64,000 nucleotides of DNA from Kazachstania africana CBS 2517. Lineage: Eukaryota > Ascomycota > Saccharomycetes > Saccharomycetales > Saccharomycetaceae. Under the pieces are notes generated by a model. The model did no database searches, had not been told where the DNA came from, and saw only the letters and a program-made list of their open reading frames with translations. The DNA lies in assembly GCF_000304475.1 (NCBI RefSeq), contig NC_018941.1, positions 186,001 to 250,000 of the forward strand. Reading direction: 5' to 3'. How positions within the stretch are numbered: position 1 is the stretch's first letter; each line of letters begins with the position of its first letter. The translations under genes were made by a program, and so were the position numbers. This document shows, piece after piece, positions 30,968-41,066 of this stretch.

Positions 30968-31322
30968 ATAACATCTCTACAGGGTACCATTCCACTCATT
31001 TGCCAGCCAATATATATATATTTATATTCATCTCATCGTATGCGCTGTTACCCGCATACTCATATAACCACCAATTTTTTTTTCTTGTTCGTCTCTCCTT
31101 CACGTTTTGTAAAGACAGAAAATATAAATTTTAGGAAGTTGATCAGAGTTTAATTGTTTATCGACAGAAGAAATCCACTTCAATTACTGTTGAGAAAGAC
31201 TAAGATTGGCACTGTAGGACTAAAATCAATTTTACTACTATACTTGCATTTTTTTTTTTGATCCGTGTGAACTTTTTCATTACTTACACCTCTCTTCTCA
31301 ATAAGTTTTTAATCCATTATAA
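30968..31322. other. SRF1-CDC53 intergenic region
   Basis: 355 bp holding the SRF1 3' end and the CDC53 promoter. It has a Reb1 site at 31048 and poly(T) near 31251. No gene. Confidence 0.6.
31048..31054 (-). promoter_or_regulatory. Reb1 site upstream of CDC53
   Basis: TTACCCG (reverse complement of CGGGTAA), 269 bp upstream of the CDC53 ATG. Confidence 0.6.
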
Positions 31323-33758
31323 ATGACTGAGATGTTACCTAGATCCCATGATCTAGATGCTACTTGGAATTTCATCGAACCTGGGATTAACCAGATCCTA
31401 GGTAGTGAAACTAAGCTAAATAATAAGAGGGTGAATAAGATTTTGTCTCCTACTATGTATATGGAAATTTATACTGCGATTTACAATTACTGTGTTAATA
31501 AGTCACGCTCATCCGGTCAATTTAATTCTGACAGTTCCAATGAACAAAATTCAATCTTGGTTGGAAGTGAAATTTACGAGAGATTGAAAAGATACCTGAA
31601 GAATTATATTTCAAATTTTAAAAGATTTGATAATGAAAGTTTTCTTCAATTTCACGTAAGGCATTGGAGACGATTCACTGTAGGAGCTGTCTTTTTGAAC
31701 CATACATTCGACTATATGAATAGGTATTGGGTTCAAAAGGAGAGAAGTGATGGTAAGAGGCATATCTTCGACGTTTACACCCTATGTTTGATGACGTGGA
31801 AAGAGGTTATGTTCGATCCAAATAGCGATATTCTAATAAACGAAATCTTAGAACAAATTACTCTAGAGAGAGATGGTAATATCATCAATAAAAGTGATAT
31901 TATTACCGCTATAAAATCATTTGTTGCACTAGGTATTGATCCACAAGATTTGAAAAAACTGAATTTGAACGTTTACATTCAAGTATTTGAAAAACCATTT
32001 TTGAAAAGAACTGAAGAATATTACGTTGAATATTCTCAAAATTATTTAGTAACGCATTCTGTCACTGATTACATCTTTGAAGCTCATAGAATCATTTCAC
32101 GTGAAGAAAAGAGTATGTCTCTGTATTGGGATGATCATACTAGAAAACCTTTATCAGAAGCTTTAAATGCAGTATTAATCAGAAATCATATTGATAAATT
32201 AGAACAAGATTTTGTGACTCTATTAGATTCAAGAACTAACGTTAAAATATCAGCATTGTACAATTTAATCCAAAGAGATTTTACTTTATTACCAAAATTG
32301 GCTAAGGCATTTGAAGAATACGTTAAGATCACTGGTGAAAATGAAGTCTCTAAATTACTTGCTACACAAAAGGAATTATTGATGAAAGAGTCGACTAATG
32401 GCAGTAATAATAAATTACATTTAAATATTTCATCTCATGTGTCTCCAAAGGATTATATTAAAAAGTTGTTGGAAGTCTATGAAATATTCCGTCTAATTAC
32501 AAACGAGTGTTTTATCAATGATCCACTTTTCACAAAGGCACTTGATAACGCATGTAGATCCTACATCAATAACAATGAATTAGCATTACCTGCTGGTTCA
32601 CCAAAATCAGCAACCTCAAAAACTTCTGAAATGTTAGCCAAATATAGTGATCAGTTGTTAAAGAGATTAACAAAACAGGAAATTTCCAATAATATGTCAA
32701 TTGATGATATTATGATGATTTTTAAATTTTTAACTGACAAGGACGTTTTTGAATCACATTATCGTAGACTATTTGCAAAAAGATTGATACATGGTACATC
32801 AACAAGTGACGAAGATGAAGAAGCTGTTATTCAAAGATTACAAAGTGAAAACAGTATGGAATATACCGGTAAGATAACAAAAATGTTCCAAGATGTTAGA
32901 CTATCAAAAGTATTAGAAACAGAATATGATCAAATGATTAAAAAAAATATTGGTTTACGAAGAGAAAAATTCCCTGAGTTGCAACCATTTATCCTAGCTG
33001 AAAATATGTGGCCATTTTCATATCAAGCAGTTGAATATAATTTACCAGAAGAATTGAGATTATCACATGAAAAGTTGGAAACAGTGTACACAAATAAGCA
33101 TAACGGTAGGATATTGAAATGGTTATGGCCACTATGTCGTGCCGAATTGAGAGCAAACATAGGTAAGCCTGGTAAAGCACCATTCAATTTCACGGTAACA
33201 CTATTTCAATTATCCATTTTATTACAGTTCAATAATAAAGATGTTCTTACTTTAGAGGAAATTCAAGAATCCACCAATCTGTCGATACAGAATATTGCAG
33301 CAGCAATGGTCCCTTTCATAAAATTCAAATTGGTTCAGCAAACACCACCAGGTTTAGAGGCATTAGTCAAACAAGATACCAAATTCACAATTGCAAATCC
33401 TTATAAAGCATTAAAAACAAATATAAATTTTGCAAGTGGTGTAAAAAACGACATTTTGAGTTCATTAAACGCAAAGATACAAGATACAAATTACAACGCA
33501 CCAAATGATATTGAGGCTGAGAAATTAGAGAAAGAATTAAACACAGAAAGACAAATTTTCTTGGAAGCTTGTATAGTTAGAATAATGAAATCCAAGAGAA
33601 AGCTACCACATACGATGTTAGTAAACGAATGTATTTCACAGTCTCACAAAAGATTCCACGCAAAGATTTCAATGATCAAGAGAGCCATTGATAATGTTAT
33701 CCAAAAGAACTATCTACAACGGTGCGACGATGGTGAATCCTACGAATATTTAGCATAA
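31323..33758 (+). CDS. CDC53: Cdc53, cullin scaffold of SCF ubiquitin ligase
   Basis: Cullin that binds Skp1/F-box proteins at its N-terminus and the RING protein Hrt1 plus Cdc34 at its C-terminus. It controls G1/S and many degradation events. It has 811 residues, close to S. cerevisiae (815). Cullin repeats fill residues 1-400. The cullin-homology domain includes the block SIDDIMMIFKFLTDKDVFESHYRRLFAKRL, near 460-490. The winged-helix C-terminus has the neddylation motif IVRIMKSKR, with acceptor lysine at residue 756 for Rub1. It ends QRCDDGESYEYLA, the invariant cullin tail. Confidence 0.98.
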   Translation: MTEMLPRSHDLDATWNFIEPGINQILGSETKLNNKRVNKILSPTMYMEIYTAIYNYCVNKSRSSGQFNSDSSNEQNSILVGSEIYERLKRYLKNYISNFKRFDNESFLQFHVRHWRRFTVGAVFLNHTFDYMNRYWVQKERSDGKRHIFDVYTLCLMTWKEVMFDPNSDILINEILEQITLERDGNIINKSDIITAIKSFVALGIDPQDLKKLNLNVYIQVFEKPFLKRTEEYYVEYSQNYLVTHSVTDYIFEAHRIISREEKSMSLYWDDHTRKPLSEALNAVLIRNHIDKLEQDFVTLLDSRTNVKISALYNLIQRDFTLLPKLAKAFEEYVKITGENEVSKLLATQKELLMKESTNGSNNKLHLNISSHVSPKDYIKKLLEVYEIFRLITNECFINDPLFTKALDNACRSYINNNELALPAGSPKSATSKTSEMLAKYSDQLLKRLTKQEISNNMSIDDIMMIFKFLTDKDVFESHYRRLFAKRLIHGTSTSDEDEEAVIQRLQSENSMEYTGKITKMFQDVRLSKVLETEYDQMIKKNIGLRREKFPELQPFILAENMWPFSYQAVEYNLPEELRLSHEKLETVYTNKHNGRILKWLWPLCRAELRANIGKPGKAPFNFTVTLFQLSILLQFNNKDVLTLEEIQESTNLSIQNIAAAMVPFIKFKLVQQTPPGLEALVKQDTKFTIANPYKALKTNINFASGVKNDILSSLNAKIQDTNYNAPNDIEAEKLEKELNTERQIFLEACIVRIMKSKRKLPHTMLVNECISQSHKRFHAKISMIKRAIDNVIQKNYLQRCDDGESYEYLA

Positions 33759-33999
33759 CTATATATCAAACAATATATGTATAAATATGGATGAATGAAA
33801 AATCAAACTCAGTCGGTAGACCAACAGGTTCGGGCCAAACAGAATGAAACCAGAAGAAGGACGGCTCATTTCGACTCACCCACCACCGGCCATCTTGGCG
33901 TAGCAAGATTCCGGGCATTCTTTATTCCAGCCCAAACTTGGCGACAGGCTAAAAATTCCGTTGGTAAAAAAATTCGCAAGGAAAACCCACGGTATGCTA

Positions 34000-34006
34000 T
34001 GACTCA
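34000..34006 (+). promoter_or_regulatory. Gcn4 site upstream of LYS21
   Basis: TGACTCA, the perfect Gcn4 (general amino-acid control) core, 379 bp upstream of LYS21. Consistent with known Gcn4 control of lysine genes. Confidence 0.65.
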
Positions 34007-34042
34007 AAGAGAGGTGTCGTTGCAATTTTTGCAGCGGAATTT

Positions 34043-34048
34043 CACGTG
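34043..34048. promoter_or_regulatory. CACGTG E-box upstream of LYS21
   Basis: Palindromic CACGTG (flanks TT and AA, so TTCACGTGAA), 336 bp upstream of LYS21; Cbf1-type. Confidence 0.4.
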
Positions 34049-34378
34049 AAGAGACAGTAGTGATGAGAGCTGCAACGCTGTATTCTTCTTGGCTTTCTTG
34101 AAGGTTGGTTGCCTCGAGAACTAGGTAATATCTTGTTTTGGACTGTGGTAGCTTTTTGCCCGTTTCATTGCATTTTTACTGTGGGAATATAACTGCAACG
34201 AAAAAGCAAGGTAAGTCTGGTTCAGTGGTCATCAATTTTTGTAGCAGTGACTAATTCATACGTTTTAGAAAGATATATAAGAGTCGAGAGCCCAAATGCT
34301 TTGAGGTTCAGATTCCTTCTTTCTAGTATAACAGTAAATAACTGATATACAATAGTTCTATAAGTCTCCCATATCAAT

Positions 34379-35716
34379 ATGACTGAAAACAAAAGTGACA
34401 CTTTCCAAAAAGTTACAGAAACCACATCAGCACCAGATCCTCATCAAGTTAATCCGTATGGGCCTAACCCTTCCGATTTTTTATCTAACGTCAACAGTTT
34501 CCAATTGATTGACTCGACTTTGAGAGAAGGTGAACAATTCGCTAATGCCTTCTTTGACACTGAGAAGAAGATCGAAATTGCCAAGGCATTGGACGATTTT
34601 GGTGTCGATTACATAGAATTGACATCTCCAGTCGCTTCTGAACAATCTCGTAAAGATTGTGAAGCCATTTGCAAATTAGGTTTAAAGGCAAAGATCTTGA
34701 CACATATTCGTTGTCACATGGATGACGCTCGTGTTGCTGTTGAAACCGGTGTCGATGGTGTCGATGTTGTTATCGGTACTTCAAAGTTCCTTAGACAATA
34801 CTCTCACGGTAAAGATATGAATTACATTGCTAAGAGTGCCGTTGAAGTTATTGAATTCGTTAAATCTAAGGGTATTGAAATCAGATTTTCATCAGAAGAT
34901 TCTTTTAGAAGTGACTTAGTCGATTTATTGAACATTTATAAGACAGTTTCTCAAATTGGTGTCAACAGAGTTGGTATTGCTGACACTGTTGGTTGTGCGA
35001 ACCCAAGACAAGTTTATGAACTAGTTAGAACATTAAAGAGTGTTGTTTCCTGTGATATAGAATGCCATTTCCACAACGATACGGGTTGTGCAATTGCTAA
35101 TGCTTACACTGCATTGGAAGGTGGTGCTAAATTGATCGATGTCTCAGTATTGGGTATTGGTGAAAGAAATGGTATAACACCATTAGGTGGTTTAATGGCA
35201 AGAATGATTGTTGCCGCCCCAGAATATGTCAAATCCAAATATAAGTTACACAAGATAAGAGACATTGAAAATCTTGTTGCTGATGCAGTCGAAGTTAATA
35301 TTCCATTTAACAATCCAATTACGGGTTTCTGTGCCTTTACCCATAAAGCAGGTATACATGCAAAGGCTATCTTAGCCAATCCATCTACTTATGAAATTCT
35401 TGACCCACACGATTTTGGTTTGAAGAGATATATTCATTTCGCTAACAGGTTGACTGGTTGGAATGCAATTAAGTCGAGAGTTGATCAATTGAATTTGAAT
35501 TTGACTGATGATCAAGTTAAAGAAGTTACAGCAAAGATCAAGAAGCTTGGTGATATTAGACCATTGAACATTGATGATGTTGATTCTATCATTAAGGACT
35601 TCCATACAGAATTGACGACGCCAAGTCTCGCACCAGCTAAAAATGATACTATTAACGAACCATTAGACATTTCCAGTGAACCAGCCTCTAAGAAGGCAAA
35701 GATTTCAAACCACTAG
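34379..35716 (+). CDS. LYS21: Homocitrate synthase (lysine biosynthesis)
   Basis: Condenses acetyl-CoA and 2-oxoglutarate to homocitrate, the first committed step of the alpha-aminoadipate lysine pathway. In yeast it is unusually nuclear. It has 445 residues (440 in S. cerevisiae Lys21). The TIM-barrel signature [15 protein letters not shown] is near residues 42-56, the metal-site HFHNDTGCA near 223-231, and the lid/dimer segment [11 protein letters not shown] near 320-330. The C-terminal regulatory region ends SKKAKISNH, a basic nuclear-signal-like tail. Neighbours CDC53 and STF1 identify it as the LYS21 copy rather than LYS20. Confidence 0.97.
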   Translation: MTENKSDTFQKVTETTSAPDPHQVNPYGPNPSDFLSNVNSFQLIDSTLREGEQFANAFFDTEKKIEIAKALDDFGVDYIELTSPVASEQSRKDCEAICKLGLKAKILTHIRCHMDDARVAVETGVDGVDVVIGTSKFLRQYSHGKDMNYIAKSAVEVIEFVKSKGIEIRFSSEDSFRSDLVDLLNIYKTVSQIGVNRVGIADTVGCANPRQVYELVRTLKSVVSCDIECHFHNDTGCAIANAYTALEGGAKLIDVSVLGIGERNGITPLGGLMARMIVAAPEYVKSKYKLHKIRDIENLVADAVEVNIPFNNPITGFCAFTHKAGIHAKAILANPSTYEILDPHDFGLKRYIHFANRLTGWNAIKSRVDQLNLNLTDDQVKEVTAKIKKLGDIRPLNIDDVDSIIKDFHTELTTPSLAPAKNDTINEPLDISSEPASKKAKISNH

Positions 35717-36128
35717 ATAGTGGATTTATACAGTATATAATTTCTATCCCATTTTATACGATGCAAAACATGTTAATATGAAACAACCTTTTTATGTTTA
35801 TCTCGATGCTAATTATATGCATTCAGCGATTGCTCGCTCTTCCAACTAAACATAAAATGTAGGTGTACTATAAAATTTCAAAAAAGAACCAACACTAACA
35901 GCAACCAAGATATTTACATCGAACTCAAAGCATTGTAACATCCGTTACAGCCCAAATATCACCTTTGTTCCATTAGCCAAGTCTTTATATGAACTAAAGT
36001 TATCTGCAAGAAACTCCGAGATATTCAGATTTGGAAAACTTAGTAAACGGGGGTGAAGAAAGAAAATCTTTCCTGCACTGAAAACACTATTAAAAAGGAC
36101 GTTCAGAGCATCTCTTACCATCTTAATC
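35717..36128. other. LYS21-STF1 intergenic region
   Basis: 412 bp. Contains LYS21 3' sequence and the STF1 promoter, plus a minus-strand ATG open frame of 61 codons (35945-36130) whose start overlaps the STF1 start codon. I could not identify it and treat it as chance or relic. Confidence 0.5.
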
Positions 36129-36443
36129 ATGTCAATAATATGTTCTTTGGCTCCATTACGTGGTGCCAGAGCTGTGACACCAAGATTAGTTACAATTTCA
36201 ATTAGAAACTACAACAATAATAATAGGAACGGAAACGGTGATGTATTGCCACCTCCACCGCCAGACTCCGGATTGAACCTTCTTAGAGACAGAGAAATTG
36301 CTCGTGAAGACTATTTCATCAGACGACATGAAAGAGAACAGCTATTGAAATTTAAAGAACAATTAAAATTGCATCACGAACAATTAGAAAAGCTCGAGAA
36401 GAAAATCGACAAATTGATGCAAAATGGTCCTGAAGCAAAATAA
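36129..36443 (+). CDS. STF1: Mitochondrial F1Fo-ATPase inhibitor / stabilising factor (IF1 family)
   Basis: IF1-type inhibitor that blocks ATP hydrolysis by the mitochondrial ATP synthase when the membrane potential falls. It has 104 residues. The N-terminal presequence is basic and lacks acidic residues (LRGARAVTPRLVTISIRN), then an Asn run and five prolines. The conserved inhibitory segment is REDYFIRRHEREQLLKFKEQ near 58-77, and a C-terminal coiled coil has heptad leucines. It sits between LYS21 and a YDL129W-like gene, as STF1 does in S. cerevisiae; the ohnolog INH1 is near LYS20. RPP1B, which should follow, is absent. Confidence 0.92.
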   Translation: MSIICSLAPLRGARAVTPRLVTISIRNYNNNNRNGNGDVLPPPPPDSGLNLLRDREIAREDYFIRRHEREQLLKFKEQLKLHHEQLEKLEKKIDKLMQNGPEAK

Positions 36444-36670
36444 AAGTGAACTCATTTAATCAGACCGTAATATACCAAGACACTCTTCATATAACCATAT
36501 ATATTCCAGTATATGACTTTATATATCTCTAGCGATGCTTACAATTAAAGTAATTTTTTCAAGCAGATGACAAAAAAAAAACAACAAAAATGGATTAACA
36601 CGGAGAAGGTAAGTCAAGTGTTTACTAGCAGGATAAACATAGAACAGGGGCCATTTACAGGGAGTCAGAG

Positions 36671-37336
36671 ATGCGAACTAGGTCTCTTGGGAGCAGAGAC
36701 AAAAATGACACGAAGAAACTACATTTAATAACGCCGGAAGAGCCAAAACGAAGGAGCGATGAGGACGGAGAAAGGTTGCTACTATCAAGTTCACCAATGG
36801 GTGGTAGTAACGAAAGAGAAAACGAAATACATCAGTTTCTAACACCATCTGTGAAGACGACAAAGAACTTGGAGGTGGAGATAACACGGTTGATTACCAA
36901 GTTGAAGACTTCCACAGAGCCAACGGATTATTCAAAAGACGAAATAATAAAGATTTTAAACAAGACTTTAGTATCACTATCCCACTGGATCCTTCAAGCA
37001 CAACTATGGCAATTAAACAAACTTTCCACTGATCGAAATCTAATCGAAACGAATTTGGCGAAGAAGGAAATAGAGTTTTTAAAACATAAATTGGTACATT
37101 CTAATTCCAATCTTAATCGTACTATACCGAAGGCCAGCGGCAAGATAGTGAAACCGAATATATCATCATTTATGGCAAAACATGGGACAGAAGATTATCA
37201 CGGCGGACATGGGACCAGTAATTCTTTCAAACTAGTAGAAAATAACAAACCTCATCCAAGGATGAGAAGAAGAAGTGATAATCCGCTGACAAATGAATAC
37301 GTTAGGGTCTTTCAACTGCAAAAAGATAACAAATGA
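36671..37336 (+). CDS. YDL129W: YDL129W-like protein of unknown function
   Basis: A 221-residue basic, polar protein. It has an Arg/Lys-rich N-terminus, a central helical segment (roughly 68-150) with leucine-rich amphipathic stretches (LEVEITRLITKLK, ILNKTLVSLSHWILQAQLWQ) that could be a short coiled coil, and a disordered basic tail (HPRMRRRSDN). Position after STF1 and before HNT1 matches YDL129W, an uncharacterised S. cerevisiae gene. Sequence similarity could not be tested, so the name is synteny-based. No function is proposed. Confidence 0.7.
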   Translation: MRTRSLGSRDKNDTKKLHLITPEEPKRRSDEDGERLLLSSSPMGGSNERENEIHQFLTPSVKTTKNLEVEITRLITKLKTSTEPTDYSKDEIIKILNKTLVSLSHWILQAQLWQLNKLSTDRNLIETNLAKKEIEFLKHKLVHSNSNLNRTIPKASGKIVKPNISSFMAKHGTEDYHGGHGTSNSFKLVENNKPHPRMRRRSDNPLTNEYVRVFQLQKDNK

Positions 37337-37469
37337 ATGTTGAAAGAAAGAAGCAAAAAAAATTGTTAAAATAAGCTCAATTTGTAATATTATATATTCT
37401 CGTTTTCCTAATATTTTTTTTTCTTGAATTTCACACTGTGATCTATTGAGTGGAGAATTTCGTTGAGAC

Positions 37470-37990
37470 CTAATTTTCTAATTTGGCCATTAGTTCCTTA
37501 TGGTATTCACCTAGCTTAGCAAAATCAGTCTCTTGAGCAGGCCATCCAACAATCAAACCATCGTCCTTGCTGGTCTTTGGAATCAAATGGAAATGAACAT
37601 GGTCGACTTCCTGATGAGCCAGCTTACCATTGTTCTGTAAGACATTGTACCCCTTGGAACTGTCTAATTGATCTAAACCAAGGGCCTTAGTTAATTTCTT
37701 GGTAACTGGTAAGATATCCATCAAATATTCATCGGGAATATCATGTAGTTTGGCACCATGGTACTTTGGAATAACCAGAGTATGACCTCTAGAAGTAGGT
37801 TGAATGTCCAAGAATGCGAAAGTGTACTTGGTTTCAATCAATTTGAATGAAGGAATCTCACCTAGCACAAAGTTAGTATCACATGCAGCAATTTGAAGAC
37901 AAACCAATAAGATTAGAGCACTCACATACCTTTAATGATCTTACAAAAGATGCATGCTGCATCGTGGGCAACTGGGGCGGCAGAGGACAT
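37470..37990 (-). CDS. HNT1: Hnt1, HIT-family adenosine 5'-monophosphoramidase, spliced
   Basis: Hydrolyses AMP-NH2 and AMP-lysine; it interacts with Kin28 pathway components in S. cerevisiae. Exon 1 is 37930-37990 and exon 2 is 37470-37861, joined to 150 residues. The junction codon is GGT: exon 1 ends ...CKIIK plus G, and exon 2 continues ...EIPSFKLIETKY. This restores the conserved CIFCKIIKGEIPSFKL block. HIT domain catalytic motif HVHFHLIP is near residues 108-115 (His triad), preceded by GYNVLQNNGKLAHQEVDH. C-terminal WPAQETDF is typical. S. cerevisiae HNT1 also has one intron. The start is the ATG at 37990 (MSSAAPVAHD). Confidence 0.97.
37862..37929 (-). other. HNT1 intron (68 nt)
   Basis: GTATGT at 37924-37929, TACTAAC at 37872-37878 and CTAG acceptor ending at 37862, all on the minus strand. 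Splicing joins frames that are otherwise offset, and the junction peptide matches the HIT family. Confidence 0.96.
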
Positions 37991-38410
37991 ACTATATAAT
38001 CTCAATTGAAGCGTCTTCCAATGTATCAAGAGTATATGAAGAGTGACAACTTCTTTTCTCCTATCGAAAATGGCTGCAATTTGACTGGCAATTCTCAGGC
38101 CATCACAATCCACGGATACGGTTCAAGGACTTCCCGTCCAAAACATCCCATCACAGGCAGCTACATGACTACCATAGCACTGAGCCCAAATATACGTGGA
38201 TGATTAGTTACTGAGTGTTAGCACCTTATCCTATCAAACACTTTCACGTGACCGCGTTTCGTTACGTAATATGCTTATATAATAATTAGCCATATATAAT
38301 AAGGAGAGATTTGAATGAGAAAAAAAAAATCTTGGCAAAATACCTTATATATTTTAGTTTCTCTGGAAGAATTTGTCTTTGAGATACTCGAGATACAATA
38401 GCAGCAGGTC
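37991..38410. other. Divergent HNT1 / YDL124W promoter region
   Basis: 420 bp. Contains TTTCACGTGAC (E-box CACGTG at 38245-38250). Nothing else certain. Confidence 0.55.
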
Positions 38411-39358
38411 ATGTTAGGGTTCAAACAAGAATTCACCACTTTGAATAATGGGAATAAAATGCCGTCAATTGCCATCATCGGCACTGGTACAGCATGGTAC
38501 AAGACAGAAGAGACCCCTGAAACTTTCTCTCAGGAACTTGTCGATCAGATTAAATATGCACTCACTTTGCCTGGCATCGTACATATTGATGCAGCCGAAG
38601 TTTACAGAACATATCCTGAAGTGGGTAAGGCCCTTAGAGAGTCCCACAATGTGAAACCAAGGGATGAAATCTTCATTACTGATAAGTATTCGACCCAATT
38701 GAAGATTTCTGAGAATCCAATGGTTGGTTTAACCAATGGGTTGAAGAAATTGGGTTTGGATTACGTAGATCTATACTTATTACATAGTCCTTTTATCTCA
38801 AAGGAGAAAAATGGATTCACAATGGAAGAAGCATGGAAATACATGGAAGATTTATACAAAGCTGGTAAGGTGAAAAATATTGGTGTTTCTAATTTTTCTA
38901 TGGCTGATTTACAAAGAATTTTAAAGAGTTGTGAAGTTAAACCTCAAGTTAATCAAATTGAATTTAATGCCTTCTTACAAAACCAAACTCCAGGCATTGT
39001 GAACTTTTGTAGGGAAAATGATATTCAAGTGGTGGCTTATACACCATTAGGTCCATTACAAAGAAAATCAAAGAATTTCGAACAAGAGAATTTCCATAAG
39101 TTTGTTAAACAATTGGCTGAAAAATATGATAAGAGTGAAGCACAAATATTACTTCGTTGGGTAAGCAAACGCGGAATTATCCCAGTCACCACTTCTTCAA
39201 AAGAGAAAAGAATTAAAGATGCACAATATCTTTTCACTTTCGATCTAACTGACAGTGAGGTTGAGAAAATCACTCAATTAGGTTTAAAGCATGAACCACA
39301 AAGAATGTACTGGAATGATCAATATGATAAGTTTAATTCACAATCACAAAAAATTTAA
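38411..39358 (+). CDS. YDL124W: NADPH-dependent alpha-keto amide reductase (aldo-keto reductase)
   Basis: Aldo-keto reductase family member; the S. cerevisiae ortholog reduces aromatic alpha-keto amides and related carbonyls. The 315 residues (312 in S. cerevisiae) form the (beta/alpha)8 barrel. The catalytic tetrad is visible: Asp in HIDAAEVY near 58, Tyr four residues later in the same block, Lys in FITDKYS near 93, and His in LYLLHSP near 126. NADP-binding features are GVSNFSM near 157, QIEFNAFLQ near 183 and IPVTTSSKEKRI near 260. It lies divergently from HNT1, as in S. cerevisiae, where CDC48 and PCL2 lie on the other side. Confidence 0.95.
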   Translation: MLGFKQEFTTLNNGNKMPSIAIIGTGTAWYKTEETPETFSQELVDQIKYALTLPGIVHIDAAEVYRTYPEVGKALRESHNVKPRDEIFITDKYSTQLKISENPMVGLTNGLKKLGLDYVDLYLLHSPFISKEKNGFTMEEAWKYMEDLYKAGKVKNIGVSNFSMADLQRILKSCEVKPQVNQIEFNAFLQNQTPGIVNFCRENDIQVVAYTPLGPLQRKSKNFEQENFHKFVKQLAEKYDKSEAQILLRWVSKRGIIPVTTSSKEKRIKDAQYLFTFDLTDSEVEKITQLGLKHEPQRMYWNDQYDKFNSQSQKI

Positions 39359-39462
39359 TTAATATACACTTATTTAAATGACAATATAGCTTTTTCTTTC
39401 ATGAGTAACATAATTAAGAATAAAATTTTTTTTGACTACTAGACCATTTTTAAGACCACAAT

Positions 39463-39840
39463 TCACATTGGCAATTCACTATATGGAGGAGGAGGAACAC
39501 TATGTATTATTTTACTGTCCCTCCGTTGAAAATTCTGTAGTCTTTGCTCATCGGTACTGCCATCAATGAGAGGAGAATTCTCTAAATCTCTATTTCCATC
39601 TTCCACTCCCCTTTGAAACACGTATATGTACTCTGTACCTTGTCTTATTGGAGATGTAACTGTAATAAAGTACCATGCATGTATTAACCCAGGTAGGTAG
39701 CCCATCAATGTCAGTAAACAGTTCAATAGTAAGTCGGAGGAACAGAAGCCTGATCTAAATATAACCCCTAGCGGGGGGAAGACAATCGAGAGCATATAAA
39801 GGCAGAAATCTGATATGGAACAAAGACAACAGATGCACAT
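39463..39840 (-). CDS. SNA4: Sna4-like Pmp3-family vacuolar membrane protein
   Basis: Small membrane protein of the Pmp3/UPF0057 family with 125 residues. It starts MCICCLCSISDFCLYML (cysteine-rich, palmitoylation-prone). Two transmembrane helices follow, the first containing FPPLGVIFRSG and the second LLNCLLTLMGYLPGLIHAWY. It ends with a cytosolic tail containing the PPPPY motif near residues 116-120, a Rsp5 WW-domain ligand that directs vacuolar sorting. This layout is the S. cerevisiae Sna4 layout. In S. cerevisiae it lies on the same strand as YDL124W; here it is inverted relative to it, at the edge of the syntenic block. Confidence 0.94.
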   Translation of the reverse strand: MCICCLCSISDFCLYMLSIVFPPLGVIFRSGFCSSDLLLNCLLTLMGYLPGLIHAWYFITVTSPIRQGTEYIYVFQRGVEDGNRDLENSPLIDGSTDEQRLQNFQRRDSKIIHSVPPPPYSELPM

Positions 39841-40510
39841 GATATTAGTAAAGTATAGAGGTTTGGCGAGGTAGTTATGTTCTTATCTCTACCTTAGAAG
39901 GTCTACTTCTTTCAATAAATTTCGGTCATCTCTCGCTTATGATTCGCAATTATTATAAATCTAGATACTTCATTATTGAAAGAGGTATCTAGAAAGACTC
40001 GGGACCCAAACAAAGAACTGTTTACTGAACGAACGCTGTTTATATGAAAAAGGAATGCGTTCATCGAGTTAATTTGATATAAGTCACTGTCGAAAATCTC
40101 TCTTGCCAGGGAAAAGGGGGATGTGAAGGTAACTTTCGAACTTCCAACGGATATTCTCTAGGTTATAATGAGCATAGAGGGTCTCTCGGGTCTTCTCCAG
40201 AATATTGACCACTTGGATTCGATATATTTGTGAAGTAGAGGAAAATGCTGCAATAAAGATGAGCATTGGACAAGAATTTCAGAAAGCATCAAGACCTTCA
40301 CGTTTTGCTCCGGCTTGAATGGAGGTTTTGACATATCCCAATGTATTTTCCCAAAGCCATTTTCACCTTAATTGACTGGAAATCTCGTAAAACGGCTCAA
40401 ATATAGAAAATTATTGTATATACTGACAAATGGAATTTGTAGGGTGAAGAAAAGAAAATATTTTGTTACATTCCAATGTCGCATTATTTTTCAAAAAAAT
40501 ACAAATCATT
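39841..40510. other. Synteny-break spacer before tRNA-Ile
   Basis: 670 bp without a supported gene between the end of the chromosome-IV-like block and the tRNA. I looked for LTR ends, direct repeats and protein relics and recognised none. Confidence 0.55.
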
Positions 40511-40584
40511 GGTCTCTTGGCCCAGTTGGTTAAGGCACCGTGCTAATAACGCGGGGATCAGCGGTTCGATCCCGCTAGAGACCA
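40511..40584 (+). tRNA. tRNA-Ile (anticodon AAU)
   Basis: 74 nt from GGTCTCTTGG to CTAGAGACCA, folding into a full cloverleaf with a 7-bp acceptor stem, anticodon AAT at 40545-40547 and the B-box GGTTCGATCCC. Sequence appears identical to the S. cerevisiae tRNA-Ile(AAU). There is no intron. A run of nine T at 40590-40598 is the Pol III terminator. Confidence 0.98.
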
Positions 40585-40746
40585 TCTTATTTTTTTTTCC
40601 TTTGAAACACTACTTGATTCCGTGGCTCTCTAAATCCGTTGCTACTGCACAAGTACTATATTATGATCAATTTTCATTTTGTTTAATGTGTTAAAAATGA
40701 TGCTCACTTGAGGAAATTTCCGTACATATCTGTATATAGAACCTCA

Positions 40747-41000
40747 TTATCTTCTCAATACGCCACTTCTGAATGGCTTGAAAGAATTGTAATTTTCGTA
40801 GTTAGATGGTTGTTGTTGATACTGTCCATTATTTCTATTATTATAAGCGGAGCCGTATCTTGAGCCATTCATACTTTGAGATATAGCTTGTGGATTTCTT
40901 GGGAAATCTAAAGGATGTTTATCTCTTGAGGGTTTTAATGTCTTTCCCCTCTGATGTGGTTGCACAGTCTTCTTTTTCCTACTACTATTATTATTATTAC

Positions 41001-41066
<66 letters not shown>

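Larger units (their letters stand above)
33759..34378. other. CDC53-LYS21 intergenic region
   Basis: 620 bp with a Gcn4 site (34000-34006) and an E-box (34043-34048) upstream of LYS21. An open frame at 33795-34049 begins only 36 bp after CDC53 and has no recognisable content; I do not call it. Confidence 0.6.

Noticed and set aside
33795..34049. Open frame of 84 codons after CDC53
   Set aside because: Lies in the CDC53 3' / LYS21 promoter region, with no family resemblance and no conserved position.
35945..36130. Resemblance of the small ORF to the N-terminus of Gep4-type phosphatases
   Set aside because: Only a loose pattern of hydrophobic residues; no catalytic motif follows and gene order gives no support.
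39841..40510. Retrotransposon LTR beside tRNA-Ile
   Set aside because: No TG...CA-bounded repeat, primer-binding site or terminal duplication was found by eye.
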